A DNA stretch of 64,000 nucleotides from Syntrophomonas sp. Its GTDB lineage: Bacteria > Bacillota > Syntrophomonadia > Syntrophomonadales > Syntrophomonadaceae. The stretch is from positions 13,354 through 77,353 of the forward strand of contig JAENZE010000016.1 in NCBI GenBank assembly GCA_016841425.1, in the 5' to 3' direction. Numbering within the stretch: position 1 is the first letter of the stretch; each line of letters starts with the position of its first letter. Below are positions 1 through 8,215 of the stretch, in pieces. The notes under the pieces are model-generated. The model saw only the letters and a list, made by a program, of their open reading frames with translations. It did no database searches and was not told the origin of the DNA. The position numbers and the translations under genes are program-made.

Positions 1-270
1 GCAGCCGAATCTGCTGCCAAGAGTGCGGGGAAATCCGGAGATGAAGCAGCCGAATCCACTGCCAAGAGCGCGGGGAAATCCGGAGATGAAGCAGCCGAAT
101 CAGCTGCCAAGAGTGCAGGGAAATCCGGAGACGAAGCCGCCGAATCAGCTGCCAAGAGTGCAGGGAAATCCGGAGACGAGGCCGCTGAAGCTGCTGGGAA
201 GCAAGCCGGAGGGACCGGAGACGAAGCTGCCGATGCAGCCGGCAAAGCCGGCCAGGAAGTTGGCGATCAG
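1..270 (+). repeat. Tandem 45-bp repeat inside coding sequence
   Basis: Units start at 1, 46, 91 and 136 and are nearly identical, each coding for 15 residues ending in GDE. Two diverged units follow at 181 and 226. Differences are mostly third-position changes, which fits in-frame tandem duplication under protein-level constraint. The array continues to the window edge, so the copy number is unknown. Confidence 0.9.
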
Positions 271-1431
271 GCTGAAGCAACGGTTAAGGAAAACCTGAAA
301 GATTTTGACAAGTTACCAGAAGCTCAGAAGGAAAAGTTGATTCAATCACAGCAGGGTTATGATGATTATGTTGAAGCTGCCGGCAACAAGGGCAAGAACC
401 TGGTGGAAAAGGTGCAAAACGGTGAGCCAATCAGCACTGAAGACCTGCTTAATATGAAGTCAGACCCAGGTGCTATGAGAAGGTTTAAAGACGTAAAGGA
501 GCTGGCTGATCTTCCAGAGGCAGAGGCGCGAAGGGTTCAGACCGCTTTTAACGAAGCCATAGATGAGAAGATATACAAACCCACTTATGGTGAGGTTCAA
601 ACCCATATTAAGGGTAACCTCGATGAGGCAGCCCTAAAAGCAAAATATGGCGATGATATCCAGATAGATGTGACCGTAGAGACTATCCGTACTCCCGGAA
701 AAGAATATCATTCCTGGGACATCAATACCGATAACGATATCCACTCAGTTCTTACCATAAAGGATAAGAATGGTAACATTCTGGAAGTTAGAGAAATACC
801 TCGTTCAGAGTGGGAAGACGTGTATTTTAAATCCTATTCTAAGAATACCGGGATGGTCGATGGTGCTGGTAATTTCAATGTCAACCTGGCTAAAGAACGA
901 TACCCGGACGTGGAATGGGATAAGATGGCCAATGATGCCGATAGATGCAAGGCCTGGGCGGAATTGCATGAGGAAGCGCCTACGGATGTTTTCCATCCCG
1001 AGGCAGCACGAGATTTCAGTACCGAGAAGACGGCCATACTGAACGGCAAGGCTCCCGAGGAAGCCGCGGCCGCTGTAGCCAAGCGTGGTGAGGGCACTCT
1101 GCTGGATGCTGAACAGCTGGCAGGGATGGAAACCTACAAAATTGGCCGGTACTGGAATGAAGGCAGCGTTAAGTCTCAAACTGAAGCCCTGGAACAGCTG
1201 GGCAAACTAGGTAGCCAGACTAAAGGCCTGGAACAGGGTTATTCCAACATGGGTTACAAAATCGAACCGATGCCGCCCAAAATGGAAGAAGCGCTTGAGG
1301 TAGTTAAGAATCGCAGTCTTGCCCCGGAAACCCGAGCAGCAAGACTGCAAGAACTTGGCTTTGATGGTCCGGCCGACCTGGCTAACAAGCTAGGTTCACG
1401 GATACATTCGCTTAGAATAGCTCAGAAATAG
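1..1431 (+). CDS. 3' part of an Ala-rich repeat protein of unknown function (5' end outside window)
   Basis: The frame is open from base 1 to the TAG at 1429-1431, so the true start lies before the window. The first 60 residues are four near-identical 15-residue units (AAESAAKSAGKSGDE), followed by decaying copies to about residue 90. This low-complexity, probably helical stretch somewhat resembles LEA-type repeats. The remaining ~385 residues are acidic and mostly soluble-looking, with no signal peptide or membrane segment visible in this part and no domain I recognise. The gene leads a co-directional group with two zinc-ribbon proteins. A long repeat region ahead of a unique C-terminal domain also occurs in polymorphic toxins and surface proteins, but I see no nuclease or protease motif. 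Coding status is certain; function is unknown. Confidence 0.8.
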   Translation, partial: AAESAAKSAGKSGDEAAESTAKSAGKSGDEAAESAAKSAGKSGDEAAESAAKSAGKSGDEAAEAAGKQAGGTGDEAADAAGKAGQEVGDQAEATVKENLKDFDKLPEAQKEKLIQSQQGYDDYVEAAGNKGKNLVEKVQNGEPISTEDLLNMKSDPGAMRRFKDVKELADLPEAEARRVQTAFNEAIDEKIYKPTYGEVQTHIKGNLDEAALKAKYGDDIQIDVTVETIRTPGKEYHSWDINTDNDIHSVLTIKDKNGNILEVREIPRSEWEDVYFKSYSKNTGMVDGAGNFNVNLAKERYPDVEWDKMANDADRCKAWAELHEEAPTDVFHPEAARDFSTEKTAILNGKAPEEAAAAVAKRGEGTLLDAEQLAGMETYKIGRYWNEGSVKSQTEALEQLGKLGSQTKGLEQGYSNMGYKIEPMPPKMEEALEVVKNRSLAPETRAARLQELGFDGPADLANKLGSRIHSLRIAQK

Positions 1432-1457
1432 CAGGCGAGGAAAAGGAGGATAACATC

Positions 1458-2723
1458 ATGAATAATGAGCAATTGATAAAAGGTAATCCGGAAATATTTA
1501 AGCTAATGCCCAGGGACATAGACCATATCTTTAAGCGGGCTAGCCTGACAGGCAATATCCTTTCGCCTTTCAGGTATTCCTCCACCGAGGCTGAATATCC
1601 AGAGCCTTCGGAATGGGCTCAGGCCCTGTTTCAGGACCCCATATTTGCCCGGGCTGCCCGGCTGCTTTTAGAGCCTGACTTGAAAATAATGTATCACAGC
1701 GGGGGCGGTGGCACCACGGAGGATGCCTTTCCGGTTCTGCTGCGCGCGGACGATTCTGCGGTACTTATGGCTGCTAAAAACAAGGACGATGATTTCTTGT
1801 GCCTGATGTTCCATGATATCAGCAGTTTTCTGGACTGGTGGTCTGGAATGTATACCAATCAAATAAAGGATGAATACCCGTCACCATTTAACAATGCTAT
1901 GCCCCTGGAAACCCTGCTGGCTGCTCTGCACAGCATTGATATTTATCGCAGATCATATATGGAGAGTATGATGAAATACGATCTTGAGCAGGGCATGTCA
2001 GTTAGGAGGCCGGATTTCCTGGGCACTCTTACTCGGGCTCTGAATAGTGGTGATATACGCTGGCTGCTGCCCAGCTTATTCAGGTTAACCCCCGGGCTCA
2101 CTGCGGTGCAACTGAAGCTGTTGCCGGATCATCTGGAGGCAGTTGAACAAATGGGGTTCATAAAAGCCTGGGTGGATGAAAGTCAGGAAAATATGTACAC
2201 TATAGCCGAGCAGGGCAAAATATTGGGATTGGAATTCTGCCATACCTGGATGAGTTCCATAGGCTGGAAAGCTTCTATACTTAATGCCGGACAGGAAATG
2301 ATTTTATCCCGGGTATACCTGGCTCCAACTGCATTTACCAATCACCTGTTTTCTTTCCAGGCGGTACCTTCCGGTAGTTTTGCCTGTAACCATCAAAGTT
2401 TAACCGGGGTTAAACTGCGAGAAAATTTGGACCAGTGGTTTAAAACCATATACGACTATGCTGCTAAGAAGATGGTGCAGCCTGTCCAGGCGGCAGTTCC
2501 CACGCCACCACCGGTTCCCAAGGCAGCGGCAGCTCCGCTGCCTATTACCGATTCACAACAGCAGGAAATTACTGGGCAGATTCCCCGTTCCGAAGTGCCT
2601 GCACCACCACCAGTTGGACAAAAACGTAAGATACCCAAATGCCCGGCCTGTCAAATTCAAATTGAGCAAGGTCAACGTTTTTGTGGAAGCTGTGGAACTC
2701 CTTTACCCAAGTCAAACTGGTAA
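1458..2723 (+). CDS. Unknown protein with C-terminal zinc ribbon
   Basis: A 421-residue protein with a strong AAGGAGG site before ATG 1458. Residues 1-335 form a globular, mixed alpha/beta-looking region with no family I recognise. Residues ~340-390 are a Pro/Ala-rich linker. The last 27 residues hold a zinc ribbon with Cys395, Cys398, Cys409 and Cys412 (CPAC...CGSC). There is no signal peptide, so it is probably cytoplasmic. It lies 26 bp after the repeat protein and 18 bp before another zinc-ribbon protein, so the three are probably co-transcribed. The short ribbon more likely mediates protein contacts than DNA binding; that is inference. Confidence 0.75.
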   Translation: MNNEQLIKGNPEIFKLMPRDIDHIFKRASLTGNILSPFRYSSTEAEYPEPSEWAQALFQDPIFARAARLLLEPDLKIMYHSGGGGTTEDAFPVLLRADDSAVLMAAKNKDDDFLCLMFHDISSFLDWWSGMYTNQIKDEYPSPFNNAMPLETLLAALHSIDIYRRSYMESMMKYDLEQGMSVRRPDFLGTLTRALNSGDIRWLLPSLFRLTPGLTAVQLKLLPDHLEAVEQMGFIKAWVDESQENMYTIAEQGKILGLEFCHTWMSSIGWKASILNAGQEMILSRVYLAPTAFTNHLFSFQAVPSGSFACNHQSLTGVKLRENLDQWFKTIYDYAAKKMVQPVQAAVPTPPPVPKAAAAPLPITDSQQQEITGQIPRSEVPAPPPVGQKRKIPKCPACQIQIEQGQRFCGSCGTPLPKSNW

Positions 2724-2741
2724 ATCAACAGGAGGGTTAAT

Positions 2742-3884
2742 ATGAATCAAGCTAAAACTTGCCAGAAATGTAAAGCTCAGATTGATGCAGGAGCTAAGTT
2801 CTGTCCTTACTGTGGTTTTAACAATTCATCGATCGATTCTTCACTGCAGCATTCGGGTGGGGAGCAGAATCTGGCAGGAGCTGTTCCAGCCGGACACCCG
2901 GCAAGGCCTAGCGCTGTGCCAGGCACATCAGAGACTCCTCCCGGTCAGCAGGGACAGAGGCCGGTGGTACCACCACCCCAGGCAGTAAACCCCCAGGTTT
3001 ATCAGGGAGGAATACCTGGAGGGCCGCCGGGGCAAATACCTAACACAGGGATATCCTCGTATCCACCTCAGAATAACTATGGGGGAGCTCCACCCCGGGG
3101 AGCTTATCGCCCTCCTCAACCCAGGTCGAAAAAAAGCCCGGTGGGGAAGATAGTTCTAGCATTTTTATTGCTAGTGATAATAGCAGGAGGGGTATTGGTG
3201 TATAAGTCGTTAAATCCTGAAGGTAATCCCGTTCAGTCTGTTGGAGGAACATCTTCATGGGATAAGTTACTAAACTCGGTAAAAGGTGAAGACTTAAACA
3301 AACCCGAGACTTATCTGCCTGCTCCAGGCCTGCAGATGAGCTATTACGAAATGTACATGGATGGCGGTGAAGGCCCTCTGGACCTGGTAACCGCCAATAT
3401 AATACCCAATGCAGTAGTAAGTGATGCCGCCATGTTTACCGATGGAGATGGAATAGTATACGGAGGAGTATGCCATTATTTTAAAAAGGCTGATGGCGGA
3501 ATATATTATGTCTTCGATGAAGATCCAACCAACAGCTATCCAGTTCTTCCCGGAATTATACAGCCAGGAGTATCCTGGATCTATACCAGTGAATACGGAG
3601 ATATAGTATACAGCATTAAACAGCTGGGAGCCAGCTGCACTTTAGACTGCGGTACTTTGACGGACTGCCTGGTGGTGGAAGAGGATAATCAGATATTTGG
3701 AACCCGGGAAGCAGCTTATTATGCTCCGGGTCTGGGACTGGTTTTGCGCCAGTCTCTTCCAGATGGAGCCAATGTATACCGACTTACATCCTATAAACAG
3801 ATAGATGTCGGGGAAGCCAGATCTAAAATTTTAACCTACTCTGTTAACCACGAGCAGATTAACCAGCAGCTAGCTGGCCAGTAG
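2742..3884 (+). CDS. Membrane protein with N-terminal zinc ribbon and extracytoplasmic domain
   Basis: A 380-residue protein. A zinc ribbon at the N-terminus (Cys7, Cys10, Cys21, Cys24) is followed by a Pro/Gly/Gln-rich linker (residues ~35-128), a basic stretch, one membrane segment (~134-154) and a ~225-residue domain expected outside the membrane. The layout matches the widespread class in which a cytoplasmic zinc ribbon is tethered by a disordered linker and one helix to an outer sensor or binding domain. That domain has many Tyr and Gly and no motif I recognise. An AGGAGGGTTAAT site precedes ATG 2742. It sits directly after the other zinc-ribbon gene and probably acts with it at the membrane. 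Confidence 0.75.
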   Translation: MNQAKTCQKCKAQIDAGAKFCPYCGFNNSSIDSSLQHSGGEQNLAGAVPAGHPARPSAVPGTSETPPGQQGQRPVVPPPQAVNPQVYQGGIPGGPPGQIPNTGISSYPPQNNYGGAPPRGAYRPPQPRSKKSPVGKIVLAFLLLVIIAGGVLVYKSLNPEGNPVQSVGGTSSWDKLLNSVKGEDLNKPETYLPAPGLQMSYYEMYMDGGEGPLDLVTANIIPNAVVSDAAMFTDGDGIVYGGVCHYFKKADGGIYYVFDEDPTNSYPVLPGIIQPGVSWIYTSEYGDIVYSIKQLGASCTLDCGTLTDCLVVEEDNQIFGTREAAYYAPGLGLVLRQSLPDGANVYRLTSYKQIDVGEARSKILTYSVNHEQINQQLAGQ

Positions 3885-3890
3885 CCAGTC

Positions 3891-3966
3891 GGCCACAAGG
3901 GGACGTTTTTGTTGTGGCCTTATCTTGCCTGTCGGAAGGCCACAACAAAAACGTCCCCTTGTGGCC
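3891..3966. repeat. Perfect 29-bp inverted repeat (GGGGACG family)
   Basis: The arms 3891-3919 and 3938-3966 are exact reverse complements around an 18-base loop, with GGGGACG/CGTCCCC in each arm. The element begins 7 bases after the stop of the upstream gene and ends 7 bases before the ribosome site of the next. As RNA it would form a very stable hairpin. There is no U tract, so it is not a classical terminator. Related elements occur at 8949-9053 and 13019-13046. Confidence 0.9.
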
Positions 3967-3987
3967 CGGCGTAAAGGAGTACGTGGA

Positions 3988-5241
3988 ATGAATGATATAA
4001 ACAAAGGAACCCGGATAGAGTTGGTCCGCAGAATTATCATGGCAGCAGCGGTTATGCTGGGTATTGGATTTATCGGTTATGTAGCCCCGGCTATGATTAC
4101 CCTGGAATGGGTAGATTTCGCTCGGGAACAGGCCGGGGAGCTGGAATCTCCCTATGGTTTTATCACTGAAGAAGATAAGCGTCTGGCCGCCCTGCCTTTG
4201 GAAGAATATATCGCTGAAATTACCGGGGGTAAAACACTTAATCTAGATCCTGGACAATGGGGGGACTTTTTTCAACAGGTATACCTGGCCAGTTCAGGTC
4301 AGTATGTGGGGTCGACTTATGGCGACCGAATCAGTGATATGGATAAGCGATGGTATTTTTCACCGGAAGAAAAATCGGTGCAGGTATTCTTTCGGCCGGA
4401 TGAATTACCAGCTTCATCCTGGGGGCTCAGTCGGCATTTGGATACAGTTTATCTAAGCCTGATTAATCAAAACGGGGTTTCCTACATAGAATCAATCTAT
4501 TGGGATTATACTGATCCCTACAATAGACCTTATAATCAGCCTCCAGCCAGGATGCTTTATCCACTGCGGACGGCAGGTGTGGCAGTTCTAATTGCCGGCA
4601 TAATTCTTGCTCTGGCTCTTCCCCGGAGAAGGCCGGAGGCAGGCGATATTGCTTATCGGGCTGGATCTATAACAGCCGGTGATTTTGTGGGTTTGATGCT
4701 GTTTGGGGTATTCCTCGCACTGCCAGTACTGATCAGTGAAGGCAGCACACAGGTATTCGGGGATTTGTGGATTATAACCGTTGTTATGATATTTATGGCC
4801 TCCTTCGGTGTTATGGTTTTGTATGCAAACGGATGGCATGCTTCTTACCGTTTAAAACTACTGCCAGAGGGCTTATTCAGGACCACCTTTAAAGGTGTTG
4901 ACCAGTACTATTACTCAGACATATCTTCCGTAGAGGAAGTCTTGCTGGTATATCCTAAATGGTTCCTCTGGGCCTTCAGAATATTGATGCTGTTTGCTTT
5001 GCTAACCGGGAAAGGGGCCTCAACCTCCACGGCAGGACCGTACCTGCTGGCTGAATCAGCTTCTTATGCAGGCCTGTTGGTAAAAAACCGGGATGGCAGA
5101 CCACTATACATCTGGTATGCTGATCAGATGGGCAATGTGATTCTCCCGGGATATGAACAGGTTATTAATGAGTGCCGGCAGCGGGGGATAGTATATAATG
5201 ACGAGCCCCGGGTAGTGCAGGGATTCATGTACATGAAATAG
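3988..5241 (+). CDS. Multi-pass membrane protein of unknown function
   Basis: ATG 3988 is preferred over the upstream in-frame ATG 3925. It has an AAAGGAG site 8 bases upstream, and 3925 lies inside the inverted repeat. The 417-residue product has a membrane segment near residues 14-36, a hydrophilic extracytoplasmic loop of about 150 residues, then four more hydrophobic segments between ~193 and 345 and a soluble C-terminal tail of about 75 residues. No motif was recognised. It is separated from the zinc-ribbon genes by the palindrome but stays co-directional with them and may be the last gene of that operon. Coding status is good; the role is unknown. Confidence 0.7.
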   Translation: MNDINKGTRIELVRRIIMAAAVMLGIGFIGYVAPAMITLEWVDFAREQAGELESPYGFITEEDKRLAALPLEEYIAEITGGKTLNLDPGQWGDFFQQVYLASSGQYVGSTYGDRISDMDKRWYFSPEEKSVQVFFRPDELPASSWGLSRHLDTVYLSLINQNGVSYIESIYWDYTDPYNRPYNQPPARMLYPLRTAGVAVLIAGIILALALPRRRPEAGDIAYRAGSITAGDFVGLMLFGVFLALPVLISEGSTQVFGDLWIITVVMIFMASFGVMVLYANGWHASYRLKLLPEGLFRTTFKGVDQYYYSDISSVEEVLLVYPKWFLWAFRILMLFALLTGKGASTSTAGPYLLAESASYAGLLVKNRDGRPLYIWYADQMGNVILPGYEQVINECRQRGIVYNDEPRVVQGFMYMK

Positions 5242-5246
5242 GAAGA

Positions 5247-5536
5247 GGACGGTTTGAGACCACTGAAAAAGTCCCAAAACTTGCGCCAGGGTATGTATAA
5301 ATATACTGGCGGCCGTTGGCGAAGCATGGGTAACAACATCCTGCGAAGGCGATTAGCGGAAGGGGGCGAGCGGCACGGACGCCGCGAGAGCGCCGCTGAG
5401 CACGGATGCGAATTGGCGCTGTACCCCTGGAGGTAATCGACAAGCAGTTAATGTTGTCCATGCGCAGACTGGGAGCAAGTGTATTTATGCATACCCGTTT
5501 ACCCAAATAGCCTTTTTCGTGGTCTCGAACTGTTCC
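5247..5536. mobile_element. MITE-like non-coding element with ~25-bp terminal inverted repeats
   Basis: The segment 5247-5271 (core GAGACCACTGAAAAAG) is an imperfect inverted copy of 5511-5536 (core CTTTTTCGTGGTCTC). Between them lie about 240 bp without a credible gene. Bases 5340-5440 are clearly more GC-rich than the surroundings and rich in GCGGC/GCCGC self-complementary words. A single arm of the same type occurs at 51011-51043. This is the pattern of a small non-autonomous element. No target-site duplication was identified and no transposase is in the window, so the assignment is tentative. This accounts for the gap 5242-5567. Confidence 0.5.
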
Positions 5537-5567
5537 CTTGTTTCTGTTCCCGTGGCTCAAACTATCC

Positions 5568-6623
5568 TTATGCCAACAGGCTTTGGTACAGGGCAGCATG
5601 GGCATTAAATTCTGTTTCCGGTTGGAATTTAAGCTGGATCATTTCAGCAGCGGCTCTTCCCATCACTTGTTTCAAGTTATTATCCAGGATGAGTTTTTGG
5701 GCTGCCTCCAGCAGTTCAGACTTGTTTCCCGCATAAAATCCCTGGACTCCATGTTCAATGATACCTAGATTACCAGGAACTGCTGTCAGTATGGCCGGGA
5801 TGGATAGACTCATAACTTCCAGGGCTGCTTGAGGCTGCCCCTCGGCCAGTGATGTATTGAGCACCACATCGGCCAGTTGATAATAAGCCTTTACCTGGTT
5901 GTGAGGTATTTCCCCCAGATAGCTGACCCAGGGCAGGTCCTGCATACGCTGCAGGATCATATCACTATAATCTTCTTCTATTGCTGCACCCATTATCAAT
6001 AACCTGACCTCCCTATATTCAAACCATAATTCTGATAAGGCATCGAGGGCCAGGTCGATGTTTTTAACCTCCCTGAGACCACTGGGCAGAATGAAAATAA
6101 AATCTTTGTCCTGTAATCCCAGCTCCTCTCGGCTAATAACAGGTGAATCTTCCAGGCATACTCCCTGGGGAATTAACTGCAATTTACTCTGAAACTCAGG
6201 ATATGCAGCAGCTATCTCTATTTCAAATTGCTGATTAAATACAATGATTCTCTTAACTATTCGCATGCTCTGCAGCACCAAATCTCTATCTTTACCGGCC
6301 AGATCATAATTGATGTCAGTTCCAGTCATGGTCAGGACCAGCGGCAATCTGTGCAGATCAGGTCCCTTATTAAGAACCCGGGCGAAATGCAGGCCATGAA
6401 AGCCATGTACCAGCGAATACTTGTGGATGGCCAGGCCATGATGGAGGGTTCGCTCCCAGTCTTTATCTTCCAGTGAAAGCAGGTCGATATTTATTCCCAT
6501 CTGCTTTAAGCCGGTCTGGATTCTTTCACTGGTCAGAGAATTGCCGCGCTGACTGCGGTGAAAAGGAGTCAGCAGAAGAACTGCTTTTCCACTTGGATGC
6601 AGAGTATCATAATTAATTAACAC
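5568..6623 (-). CDS. GT4-type glycosyltransferase, GLT1D1/SenB-like
   Basis: A 351-residue GT-B glycosyltransferase. Recognisable parts are an N-terminal TPFHRSQRGNSLTSERI stretch, a GTDINYDL motif, FILPSGLREVKN at the start of the C-terminal nucleotide-sugar domain, and SLAEGQPQAALEVM, the acidic motif region of family 4. From memory, the combination GNS/V-T-ER, GTD-N-D and GLREVK matches the GLT1D1 and SenB-like subgroup better than BshA or MshA. GTG 6623 follows a GGGAGG site and overlaps the stop of the upstream PIG-L deacetylase gene by 7 bp, so the two are translationally coupled. The glycosyl acceptor is unknown; the pair suggests a deacetylated amino-sugar conjugate. Confidence 0.8.
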   Translation of the reverse strand: MLINYDTLHPSGKAVLLLTPFHRSQRGNSLTSERIQTGLKQMGINIDLLSLEDKDWERTLHHGLAIHKYSLVHGFHGLHFARVLNKGPDLHRLPLVLTMTGTDINYDLAGKDRDLVLQSMRIVKRIIVFNQQFEIEIAAAYPEFQSKLQLIPQGVCLEDSPVISREELGLQDKDFIFILPSGLREVKNIDLALDALSELWFEYREVRLLIMGAAIEEDYSDMILQRMQDLPWVSYLGEIPHNQVKAYYQLADVVLNTSLAEGQPQAALEVMSLSIPAILTAVPGNLGIIEHGVQGFYAGNKSELLEAAQKLILDNNLKQVMGRAAAEMIQLKFQPETEFNAHAALYQSLLA

Positions 6624-7288
6624 AGTGAACCTCCCGCTTTTATAACCTGGAAAGCCTCACAGAATTCTCCTTTGCCGGTTAAAACACCCCGGTAACGATT
6701 CAGGCCTTGTACCGCATCGTCATACCTGATCATTTCCAGCTGTGACTGGTGACAGCGGAGAGCCGCCAGCTTGGCGGGCATAAAACTGCTGATGTCTTCT
6801 ATATAGGAGGGCCGCTGAAGGGGGGTCCATACTTCATAAGCCAGGATAGTTGAGATGGACCAGGGTTCAGCCGGGCAATCCTGGAACCATGGCCCAGCTG
6901 CCTTGCTGCTGGCTTCGGCTGCCAACTGCCAGGTAACCTGATGGTCATGAACTGCATCTTCAGCGTGAGGTACATATATGAGAGAGGGTTTATATATACG
7001 TATAATATTCACCATTGCCACCAGGTTTTCCTGGTTATGGGAGATGAAACCATCAGGCATACCCAGGAAGGCCAGTTGGCTAACTCTCAGCAATGCTGCT
7101 GCCTCACGGGCCTCCCGCTCTCTTATGACAGCCAGCTCGGCTTTGGTATATTTGAGGCTTCCAGCTTCTCCTGAAGTTAGATAAACTATGCTTACCTTAT
7201 TGCCATTTTGAACATGCTTGGCAATACTGCCGCCACAGCCAATTATATCATCATCCGGGTGGGGAGCGAATACCAGAATATTTTTCAT
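6617..7288 (-). CDS. PIG-L (LmbE) family zinc deacetylase
   Basis: A 223-residue protein with the N-terminal zinc motif PHPDDD (residues ~9-14) and a downstream HDHQVT stretch typical of PIG-L deacetylases, which remove acetyl groups from N-acetylglucosaminyl compounds. The size matches the BshB/LmbE class. ATG 7288 has a strong GGGAGG site. It is the first gene of a two-gene minus-strand operon with the glycosyltransferase. The order deacetylase-glycosyltransferase recalls bacillithiol and mycothiol synthesis, but no BshC or MshC ligase is nearby and the transferase is not BshA-like, so the substrate is open. Confidence 0.85.
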   Translation of the reverse strand: MKNILVFAPHPDDDIIGCGGSIAKHVQNGNKVSIVYLTSGEAGSLKYTKAELAVIREREAREAAALLRVSQLAFLGMPDGFISHNQENLVAMVNIIRIYKPSLIYVPHAEDAVHDHQVTWQLAAEASSKAAGPWFQDCPAEPWSISTILAYEVWTPLQRPSYIEDISSFMPAKLAALRCHQSQLEMIRYDDAVQGLNRYRGVLTGKGEFCEAFQVIKAGGSLC

Positions 7289-7433
7289 AAGAACCTCCCT
7301 CCATAATAATAGGTTTAGATTCCAAAAAATTAGATCTCATAAACAGTCTAATTAAAAATAGTGAAAATATCTAATAAAATTATTGACTGAAAGTTAACCA
7401 ATCAATAAAATTGATTTTTAATGCAAAATATAG

Positions 7434-7490
7434 TTGACATTATGCAATGTATATATTACATTTAGATTGGATGTAACATATATATTGCAT
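7434..7490 (+). promoter_or_regulatory. Promoter and 20-bp inverted-repeat operator of the XRE gene
   Basis: TTGACA at 7434-7439 is followed 17 bases later by TACATT at 7457-7462. The sequences 7442-7461 and 7471-7490 form an inverted repeat matching at 18 of 20 positions with a 9-base spacer. The left half covers the spacer and -10 region and the right half lies over the early transcript, 20 bp before the GTG of the XRE regulator. This is the usual layout of an autorepressor operator. The repressor assignment is inferred from position. Confidence 0.6.
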
Positions 7491-7509
7491 TAAAGGGGCT
7501 GTTAGTGTT

Positions 7510-7716
7510 GTGAGAAATCGAATGCGTATGTATCGGGCGGGGTCGGGGCTGACCCAGGAAGAACTGGCATCTAAGGTGAACGTAACCAGGCAGACTATAG
7601 GACTTATCGAAGCTGGAAAGTACAATCCTTCCTTAAACCTTTGTATATCTATATGTAAGACCCTGGGAGCAACATTGAATGAAATATTTTGGATGGAGGA
7701 AGATCAAGATGTTTAA
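7510..7716 (+). CDS. Small XRE-family transcriptional regulator
   Basis: A 68-residue protein that is essentially one helix-turn-helix domain (LTQEELASKVNVTRQTIGLIE, cut here to its first part, residues ~14-34), the compact type often annotated as YozG/YgzD-like. It starts at GTG 7510, just after the inverted repeat 7442-7490, which is probably its own operator. Its 3' end overlaps the next gene by 8 bp, so regulator and membrane protein are co-translated. Such pairs are common in Firmicutes; the signal sensed is not known. Confidence 0.9.
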   Translation: MRNRMRMYRAGSGLTQEELASKVNVTRQTIGLIEAGKYNPSLNLCISICKTLGATLNEIFWMEEDQDV

Positions 7717-8131
7717 AAAAACTATTAAAGATGAAAGGATTGTCGGGGAGCAGCGGCAGCTGAATTCAGAAGGGTTCGGTCTGCTATATATGGGCTTGCT
7801 GGTAGATGTCTTCTATAGGAGTGTGATAGCCAGGCAGAATATTGCTGAATTCTGGGATTTAGCCCTGCTTTTCTGGGGGGTAACTTTCTATGTAGCAGTT
7901 CGCACGATGGGAAGAGGTATTGCCTACTATGGAGGCAAGAAGAATATAGTCAGAAAAGTGCTGCCTTCGGCTGTTATTGCGACGATAGCCGGAACCTTAA
8001 CTCTCAAATGGATGGACCCTGCTCTCACCATTGGTCAAATGGCTTACAATGGACTGATTTTCCTAATTGGGTTTTCCGTAGTAACTGGTTTGATGTATTG
8101 GATCTCTGATAAAAAGGCCAACCGGATATAG
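7709..8131 (+). CDS. Small membrane protein paired with XRE regulator (DUF6773-like)
   Basis: ATG 7709 is chosen because GGAGGA lies 8 bases before it; an in-frame ATG at 7679 lies deep inside the regulator gene and lacks such a site. The product is 140 residues with a short N-terminal soluble part (KDERIVGEQRQLNSEGF) and four hydrophobic segments. The DER...E...N start followed by paired helices resembles the DUF6773/DUF3021 type encoded beside YozG-like regulators. It overlaps the regulator by 8 bp. Function is unknown. Confidence 0.75.
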   Translation: MFKKTIKDERIVGEQRQLNSEGFGLLYMGLLVDVFYRSVIARQNIAEFWDLALLFWGVTFYVAVRTMGRGIAYYGGKKNIVRKVLPSAVIATIAGTLTLKWMDPALTIGQMAYNGLIFLIGFSVVTGLMYWISDKKANRI

Positions 8132-8215
8132 AGGATGATTCTAATTTATTAGAGAAATAATATAAATGGAATATACGGGGAGTAAGCCTGGGAATTTTGA
8201 TTACGGGGGCTAAAG

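Noticed and set aside
23-298. 91-codon frame in the repeat region at the window start
   Set aside because: It is an alternative frame of the 45-bp repeat; the frame open from base 1 continues into a long unique protein and is the real one.
5568-7288. Assignment of the glycosyltransferase/deacetylase pair as BshA/BshB
   Set aside because: The transferase lacks the BshA-type N-terminus and no BshC is nearby; the motifs fit GLT1D1/SenB-like better.
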